DNA of 64,000 nucleotides. Source: a bacterium. Lineage in GTDB: Bacteria; SZUA-182; DTGQ01. The notes beneath the pieces were generated by a model that was not told the origin of the DNA, did not search any database, and was given only the letters and a program-made list of their open reading frames with translations. The stretch spans positions 24,015 to 88,014 of the forward strand of contig JBFLZW010000012.1 in NCBI GenBank assembly GCA_040755755.1, given 5' to 3'. Made by a program: the position numbers and the translations under genes. Below are positions 59,360-64,000 of the stretch, one piece after another (the first letter of the stretch is position 1; each line of letters starts with the position of its first letter).

Positions 59360-59950
59360 ATGCTCAAAGCAATCTCTCTTGCATTTGTCCCCATTTTTGT
59401 GGCTATGGACGCTGTGGGTGTATTGTCCGTGTTCATCGCCCTGACCCGAAGGCTGGCGAGAGCGGAGAGGCGTAAGATTATTCTTGAATCGATGATTACC
59501 TCTCTTGGGCTCTGCCTGGGGTTTATCTTTCTGGGAAAGGCGCTTTTCGCCTGGCTCGGCATCACCGGAGGGGATTTCATGGTGGCCGGTGGAATCATCC
59601 TTTTCATTCTGGCTATGGATGGCCTGATAACCCATGACAGGAGACGGGGAGTCCCGGTGGCAAAATATTCGGGCGTGGTTCCCATCGGCACACCTCTTAT
59701 TGCCGGCCCTGCGGTTTTGACTACCCTGCTGATTCTGATGGATACCTATAGATTATCGGTAGTGATCAGTGCCGTAGCCCTCAATATCGCTTTAGTAGGC
59801 GTAGTCCTTGCCCTCTCGGACGTGATTCTATCGGTGATCGGCGAGGCAGGAGCTGAAGTTCTCTCCAGGATTGTCAATCTGTTCCTGGCAGCCATGGCCG
59901 TGATGATGATCAGGAAGGGTGTCAGGGAGCTTATTCTGCTTTCACGGTAG
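59360..59950 (+). CDS. MarC family integral membrane protein
   Basis: 196 aa with six membrane helices. Family features: FVAMDAVGVLSVFIALT near the start and TPLIAGPAVLTTLLILMD in the middle (IGTPLIAGPAVLTT). Function of MarC proteins is not established. CCGGAGGAG precedes ATG 59360, 32 bases after lon. Confidence 0.87.
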   Translation: MLKAISLAFVPIFVAMDAVGVLSVFIALTRRLARAERRKIILESMITSLGLCLGFIFLGKALFAWLGITGGDFMVAGGIILFILAMDGLITHDRRRGVPVAKYSGVVPIGTPLIAGPAVLTTLLILMDTYRLSVVISAVALNIALVGVVLALSDVILSVIGEAGAEVLSRIVNLFLAAMAVMMIRKGVRELILLSR

Positions 59951-60092
59951 AAAATATCGACAACCAGGCAAGAGACTCACGTCACCGAAGGCTCGCTCTA
60001 TTTTACCTGCTGGTTTCCAAGCTCTTCTTCAGATATGGTGTATGAGACACATTTACTTTTCTCGTTAGATATGGTTAATTAAGCGCTTACAG

Positions 60093-60130
60093 AGTAATGT
60101 GTATGTTCAAGTTATTCCCTTGAAATTACT
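60093..60130. repeat. interrupted inverted repeat upstream of the MntA module
   Basis: AGTAAT (60093-60098) pairs with ATTACT (60125-60130) and TTCAAG (60106-60111) with CTTGAA (60119-60124). Could be an operator or an RNA hairpin for the downstream genes. The rest of the 366-base gap 59951-60316 shows no other clear feature besides the small frame at 60180. Confidence 0.4.
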
Positions 60131-60179
60131 TAAAACATCCAGTACACTATTTAATATTACTCCATTCTTAACAACTATG

Positions 60180-60314
60180 ACGATGTCTGATATTGATATC
60201 CTCATCCTCGACCAGATGATTAAAAGTTTCGCCGGGAGGTATGACCAGCCCGAAAGAATGCTGAAGATAGACTGGCCCAGCTACCTCCAGTTCAACCACC
60301 TTGCGGGAGCCTGA
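60180..60314 (+). CDS. small hypothetical protein before mntA (doubtful)
   Basis: A 44-codon frame starting MTMSDIDILILDQMI and ending FNHLAGA, ending two bases before mntA. No ribosome site is seen; the frame also opens at 60099. I recognise no family. It may be chance, or a remnant accessory gene. Confidence 0.25.
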   Translation, partial: TMSDIDILILDQMIKSFAGRYDQPERMLKIDWPSYLQFNHLAGA

Positions 60315-60316
60315 TT

Positions 60317-60625
60317 ATGAGTGAAGAGAGAAGGATGTTGAACAAACTTGAAGTGTTGAACTTCCTTTCAGAACATAAGCAGGAGCTTATGGAGCGCTTT
60401 TCGGTTCGGAAGATCGGGCTGTTTGGGTCCTTCTGTCGTGACCAGGCCACCGAAGCCAGTGATATCGATATTCTGGTGAACCTTGACCAACCCACATTTG
60501 ATCATTACCTGGATTTGAAGTTCTACCTTGAAGATAACCTGGGGCGGTCCGTTGACCTCGTCCTGGCTGATTCAGTCAAACCCCGCCTCAAGCCGGTTAT
60601 CGCCCGTGAGGTAGTTTATGCGTGA
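60317..60625 (+). CDS. mntA: MntA-type nucleotidyltransferase antitoxin
   Basis: 102 aa minimal nucleotidyltransferase. The active-site signature GSFCRDQATEASDIDILV has the GS motif (37-38) and paired aspartates D49 and D51. MntA antitoxins neutralise HepT by adenylylating its tyrosine in RX4HXY (type VII toxin-antitoxin). It overlaps the toxin frame by 8 bases, the usual coupling. Partner is broken here (see 60618-60971). Confidence 0.9.
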   Translation: MSEERRMLNKLEVLNFLSEHKQELMERFSVRKIGLFGSFCRDQATEASDIDILVNLDQPTFDHYLDLKFYLEDNLGRSVDLVLADSVKPRLKPVIAREVVYA

Positions 60626-60971
60626 TTTCCGGCTTTATCTCGACGACATAATAGAAGCTATAAAACAAATTCGTTCCTACGTGCAGGATATGAGCATGGA
60701 GGCTTTTTCGAAGGATAGGAAAACGCAGGACGCCGTGGTTTGAAATCTTGAAATCATTGGTGAAGCAGCAGGCAAGCTGCCCGATGAAGTTTTGAAAAAC
60801 GCCCCCCAAATCGAATGGCGCAAGATCAGATCGCTCCGCAATATCCTCGCCCATGAATACTTCGTGATCAACCTTACCATTGTCTGGGACGTGGTGCAAA
60901 ACAAGCTGGGGCCGCTGGAAGCTGCCAGCCGTGGATTGTCGGCGAAAGCCTCGGAAACGGATGCGCCTTGA
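60618..60971 (+). pseudogene. hepT: HepT-like HEPN toxin with in-frame TGA
   Basis: The frame from ATG 60618 encodes a DUF86/HEPN ribonuclease, but codon 42 (60741-60743) is TGA. Family members usually have Arg here (DAVVRNLEIIGEA), so a single base change from CGA or AGA explains it. After the stop the frame is intact for 75 codons, with the RX4HXY toxin motif preserved (R74, H79, Y81 in RNILAHEY) and an end at TGA 60969. Recent loss of toxin activity with the antitoxin kept is the simplest reading. TGA is a normal stop elsewhere in the window. Confidence 0.85.
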
Positions 60972-61080
60972 GGATTTGTAAAGGATTCATAGACAATGGC
61001 GAATTCAAGCAATCGAAGACAATTACCTATGTTCGGAGATAAAAAGCCGGAGTCACAGGAAGAAATCCTGGTACGTTAAA

Positions 61081-61494
61081 ATGACCAAAAGATTCTACCT
61101 TTACGGAATTGGCGTCTGGTTTATCCTCCTGATACTGACGGTCATGTTCGGAGCATTCAGGGAGGCATTCTTTATTCCATACACCGGCATGAACGGCACC
61201 GTTGCACGGGCGATACTGCTGCCTGTGGCAATTGCATACACTCTCATAGTGACCTATCTGTTCTTGAAAAGAGCAAAAGGCTATACACAGAAAGATACGG
61301 TAATTCTTGGTCTTATGTGGCTGGTTCTGACTATAGGCTTTGAGTTCCTGTTCGGGCATTATATAATGGGCCATCCCTGGGAAGCACTGCTTGCGGACTA
61401 TAATATCCTCGCAGGAAGGACATGGGGGCTGTTTCTTGTGACGATTGCTGTTGCTCCGGTGATTGTGCATAAGCACCTGATTAAGAGAGTATAA
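61081..61494 (+). CDS. hypothetical four-helix membrane protein
   Basis: 137 aa, about four hydrophobic helices: YGIGVWFILLILTVMFGAF (8-26), ARAILLPVAIAYTLIVTYL (42-60), VILGLMWLVLTIGFEFLFG (74-92) and TWGLFLVTIAVAPVIVH (114-130). No family recognised. It stands alone between the toxin module and the restriction-type genes, with a weak AGGAAG upstream. A perfect short palindrome ACCCTACAGGGT follows its stop. Confidence 0.7.
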   Translation: MTKRFYLYGIGVWFILLILTVMFGAFREAFFIPYTGMNGTVARAILLPVAIAYTLIVTYLFLKRAKGYTQKDTVILGLMWLVLTIGFEFLFGHYIMGHPWEALLADYNILAGRTWGLFLVTIAVAPVIVHKHLIKRV

Positions 61495-61553
61495 ACCCTA
61501 CAGGGTATTACCGGGAAAAGGTTTATTAATTCTTTAAAGGAATTGGCTTATTT

Positions 61554-62291
61554 ATGACGTCTTTCAGGCTTGCTGCAATAAAAATTCTCAGGGAAGCAAA
61601 AGAGCCTCTGCATTATGAAGAGATAACAAACAGGGCCTTGGAGCAGAACCTTATTGAGACTTCCGGCGCTACTCCTGAAGCTTCCATGAACGCCCAGATC
61701 AGCACTGATATAAAGAACAAGAATGAAAGGGCTGCCTTTGTAAGGACTGGCAAGGGTTATTTTTCAATCAATCCCAATTATACGGAAGAGGAGCAGAAAG
61801 AGGAAGAGGAAGAGCAGGAAGAAATAGTAAAGGAAGACACAGAGAAGGTGAGTAGCTTGTATATTGGAAGAGCTGGCGAGCACCTTGTCGTCAGTGAACT
61901 TCTTTTCCGGGGCTATAATGCAAGCATAATGAGTGTTGATGAGGGCCTTGATATTGTGGCAACAAAGGAAGAGCGGCTATATAACATCCAGGTCAAGACC
62001 TCTACCGAGAACAAGTTCAATTATTATGTCTTTGACCTGCGCATAAGTTCCTTTGAAAAGCACAATAGAAATAACACATTTTATATCTTCGTCCTGAAAG
62101 GGCAAGCGACACATTTCCTGGTCCTTCCTTATGTTGAGATTCAGAAAAACATTGACCAGAAGAATATCCTGACCGTAAATAAAGGAACCAGGTACAGGGT
62201 TAATATCCGCATCAGGGATGAAAAGCTTTATCTGGGCAATATGGGGAATGAAATGGCTTACTATATGAATAATTGGGGATTGATAAGGTAA
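61554..62291 (+). CDS. HARE-HTH protein with PD-(D/E)XK-like nuclease domain
   Basis: 245 aa. The N-terminus (1-75) matches the HARE-HTH fold: AIKILREAKEPLHYEEITNR, then SMNAQISTDIKN and FVRTGKGYFSI. An acidic run (EEEQKEEEEEQEEI) links to a C-terminal domain with GRAGEHLVVSELL, EGLDIVA and NIQVKTST, which fits the E...D...xQVK layout of restriction-type nucleases (DUF4365-like). HARE-HTH domains often accompany restriction systems. It lies 33 bases before hsdM, so a defence role is likely, but cleavage is not shown. Confidence 0.7.
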   Translation: MTSFRLAAIKILREAKEPLHYEEITNRALEQNLIETSGATPEASMNAQISTDIKNKNERAAFVRTGKGYFSINPNYTEEEQKEEEEEQEEIVKEDTEKVSSLYIGRAGEHLVVSELLFRGYNASIMSVDEGLDIVATKEERLYNIQVKTSTENKFNYYVFDLRISSFEKHNRNNTFYIFVLKGQATHFLVLPYVEIQKNIDQKNILTVNKGTRYRVNIRIRDEKLYLGNMGNEMAYYMNNWGLIR

Positions 62292-62324
62292 GGGATCAAT
62301 TAAATTTTTGTGAGGGTGCTTTGA

Positions 62325-63872
62325 ATGGCCAACAATAACAACGGAAAAGTCGAACTGGATTTTGTCCACAAGCTCTGGCAGGCAGCGGATAAGCTGCGGA
62401 ACAACATGGATGCTGCTGAGTATAAGCATGTTGTCCTTGGGCTGATATTTCTGAAATATATCTCGGATGCTTTCGATGAGCTGCACAAAAAACTTACCGC
62501 TGATATGGTGAATGGGGCAGACCCTGAAGACCCCGACGAGTACAAGGCAGAGAATGTCTTTTATGTTCCACAGATAGCACGATGGTGTTATTTACAGAAG
62601 AATGCAAAACAGCCTGAGATTGGAAAGTTCATTGATGATGCAATGGACGAGATTGAAAAGGATAATACTACCCTGAAAGGTGTCCTGCCGAAAAATTACG
62701 CCCGGCCTGCACTTGACAAGCAGAGGCTTGGAGAGCTTATTGATTTAATCGGGACAATCGGCCTTGGGGATTCTGAGAACAGAAGCAAGGATATCCTGGG
62801 CAGGGTTTATGAGTATTTCCTGGGCCAGTTTGCTGATGCGGAAGGTAAAAAAGGCGGCCAGTTCTATACTCCAAGATCCATAGTCAAGGTGCTTGTCGAG
62901 ATGCTTGAGCCTTACAAGGGCAGGGTCTTTGATCCCTGCTGCGGCTCCGGCGGGATGTTCGTCCAGAGCGAGAAATTCATCGAGGCGCACGGCGGCAGGA
63001 TCGGTGATATCTCCATTTTCGGCCAGGAATCAAACCAGACCACATGGCGGCTGGCCAAAATGAACATGGCAATCAGGCGGATTGATGCAAATATCCAATG
63101 GGGGGATTCCTTCCATAATGACCTGCACAAGGATTTGAAGGCAGATTTTATCCTTGCCAATCCCCCCTTCAATGACAGCGACTGGAGAGGGGATTCTTTA
63201 AGGGAAGATATCCGGTGGAAGTATGGTGTGCCGCCTGTCGGGAATGCCAACTTTGCCTGGGTACAGCAGTTCATCTATCATCTTGCTCCGACCGGGATAG
63301 CTGGGTTTGTCCTTGCCAATGGCTCAATGTCCTCGAACACCTCAAACGAGGGCGAGATACGGAAAAACATAATCGAGGCTGATATTGTCGATTGTATGGT
63401 AGCTTTGCCATCGCAGTTGTTTTTCAATACCATGATTCCTGCCTGTCTCTGGTTTATTGCCCGTAACAAACAGAACCATAAGTTCAGGGACAGGAGAGGT
63501 GAGGTCCTTTTCATCGATGCCCGGAACATGGGCCAGATGGTTGACAGAAGGCACAGGGAGCTTACTGATGAGGAAGTGGCAAAGATTGCGGGGACTTATC
63601 ATGCCTGGAGAGGCGAAGGCGGCAAGGAAGGCGTCGAATATGAGGATGTGCCGGGATTCTGCAAGGCTGCCAAACTGGATGAGATAAGGAAGCATGGACA
63701 TATCCTGACTCCCGGCAGGTATGTCGGGGTTGCTGAGGAAGAGGAAGATGATGAAGTCTTTGAGGAAAAGATGAAGCGCCTGACCTCGGAGCTTGCGGAG
63801 CAGATGAAGGAGTCGGTGAGGCTTGATGAGGAGATAAGGAAGAACTTGGAGGGGATTGGGTATGGGGTTTAA
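62325..63872 (+). CDS. hsdM: type I restriction-modification DNA methyltransferase HsdM
   Basis: 515 aa N6-adenine methyltransferase subunit. N-terminal helical domain ([20 protein letters not shown]), SAM-binding motif I ([13 protein letters not shown]) and catalytic motif IV (NPPF in [11 protein letters not shown]). Full length, ends at TAA 63872. In type I systems HsdS follows and HsdR is also in the locus; neither appears in the remaining 128 bases. Methylation would protect sites if a cognate HsdS exists. Confidence 0.93.
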   Translation: MANNNNGKVELDFVHKLWQAADKLRNNMDAAEYKHVVLGLIFLKYISDAFDELHKKLTADMVNGADPEDPDEYKAENVFYVPQIARWCYLQKNAKQPEIGKFIDDAMDEIEKDNTTLKGVLPKNYARPALDKQRLGELIDLIGTIGLGDSENRSKDILGRVYEYFLGQFADAEGKKGGQFYTPRSIVKVLVEMLEPYKGRVFDPCCGSGGMFVQSEKFIEAHGGRIGDISIFGQESNQTTWRLAKMNMAIRRIDANIQWGDSFHNDLHKDLKADFILANPPFNDSDWRGDSLREDIRWKYGVPPVGNANFAWVQQFIYHLAPTGIAGFVLANGSMSSNTSNEGEIRKNIIEADIVDCMVALPSQLFFNTMIPACLWFIARNKQNHKFRDRRGEVLFIDARNMGQMVDRRHRELTDEEVAKIAGTYHAWRGEGGKEGVEYEDVPGFCKAAKLDEIRKHGHILTPGRYVGVAEEEEDDEVFEEKMKRLTSELAEQMKESVRLDEEIRKNLEGIGYGV

Positions 63873-63901
63873 CATGAATGGCACTTACATAAGAATTAGT
63901 A

Positions 63902-63931
63902 ATTCTCCCGCAGAGACGCTGAGACGCAGAG
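63902..63931 (+). repeat. dispersed-repeat-like sequence downstream of hsdM
   Basis: The segment starting ATTCTCCCGCAGAGACGCTG and continuing with AGACGCAGAGG resembles a short repeat often found between genes in environmental genomes. It is followed by near-complementary AAAAGTAAAAG and CTTTTTACTTTT tracts. Recognition from memory, not a search. A 22-codon frame runs through it (63874-63942) and is not taken as real. Confidence 0.4.
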
Positions 63932-64000
63932 GATATCATTGAAAAGTAAAAGTAAAATAAGTTCCTCCTTGTGCCTTTTTACTTTTTGCTTGCTTCCAGG

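Noticed and set aside
60741..60743. TGA in hepT as selenocysteine or recoded codon
   Set aside because: No selenocysteine-element hairpin seen just downstream and TGA ends many other genes here; nonsense mutation is simpler.
63874..63942. 22-codon frame after hsdM as an hsdS start
   Set aside because: Runs through a repeat-like sequence, has no HsdS similarity and ends quickly.

Overview
This is a bacterial chromosome segment dominated by core translation and transcription genes. The presence of an Mla-type lipid transporter, TolA/TolB/Pal/CpoB-like proteins and SurA-like periplasmic chaperone points to a diderm (Gram-negative-type) envelope. The gene order (CarD-ispD-ispF-gltX-cysS-rlmB-tRNAs-tuf-rpmG-tRNA-Trp-secE-nusG) and the mlaEFD arrangement resemble Desulfobacterota-like (former Deltaproteobacteria) and related uncultivated lineages, while ecfA1-ecfA2 directly after rplQ recalls Firmicutes. 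I cannot assign a phylum from this alone.

Layout. 1-1.2 kb: 3' truncated SurA/PpiC-like chaperone on the minus strand, the only clear minus-strand gene. 1.6-12.1 kb: coaE, then rpsF-ssb-rpsR-DUF2232-rplI-dnaB-alr, then mlaE-mlaF-mlaD and radA. 12.2-17.6 kb: carD-ispD-ispF-gltX-cysS-rlmB. 17.7-35.1 kb: tRNA-Thr/Tyr/Gly/Thr, tuf copy 1, rpmG, tRNA-Trp, secE-nusG-rplK-rplA-rplJ-rplL-rpoB-rpoC, then rpsL-rpsG-fusA-tuf copy 2. 35.2-49.9 kb: S10, spc and alpha operons run together (rpsJ to rplQ) with rplC missing from its usual place; a strong bidirectional hairpin terminator closes the block. 50.0-55.7 kb: two ECF-type ATPases without an EcfT, then a tol-pal cluster without tolQ/tolR. 55.9-60.0 kb: a cysteine-rich DUF3795 protein, Hsp20, Lon, MarC. 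60.0-64.0 kb: accessory region with an MntA/HepT toxin-antitoxin pair whose toxin carries an internal stop, a small membrane protein, a HARE-HTH/nuclease-like protein and a type I HsdM, ending in a dispersed-repeat-like sequence where hsdS would be expected.

Regulation visible in sequence: six near-consensus sigma70 promoters, all with exact 17-bp spacers, precede ppiC, rpsF, carD, the tRNA-tuf cluster, rpsL and tolA. Three of them place TTGACA across the end of the upstream gene. Start codons TTG and GTG are common and usually confirmed by good Shine-Dalgarno sequences.

I found no CRISPR array, transposase, prophage or rRNA gene. The most unusual points are the absence of rplC from the S10 block, an MlaD fused to a predicted beta-barrel, an asymmetric (one degenerate, one canonical site) EcfA1/EcfA2 pair, the nonsense-mutated HepT toxin, two nucleotide-identical tuf genes with a cysteine-cluster insert, and a 7-bp tandem repeat inside cysS. 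Nothing here clearly amounts to an entirely new system.
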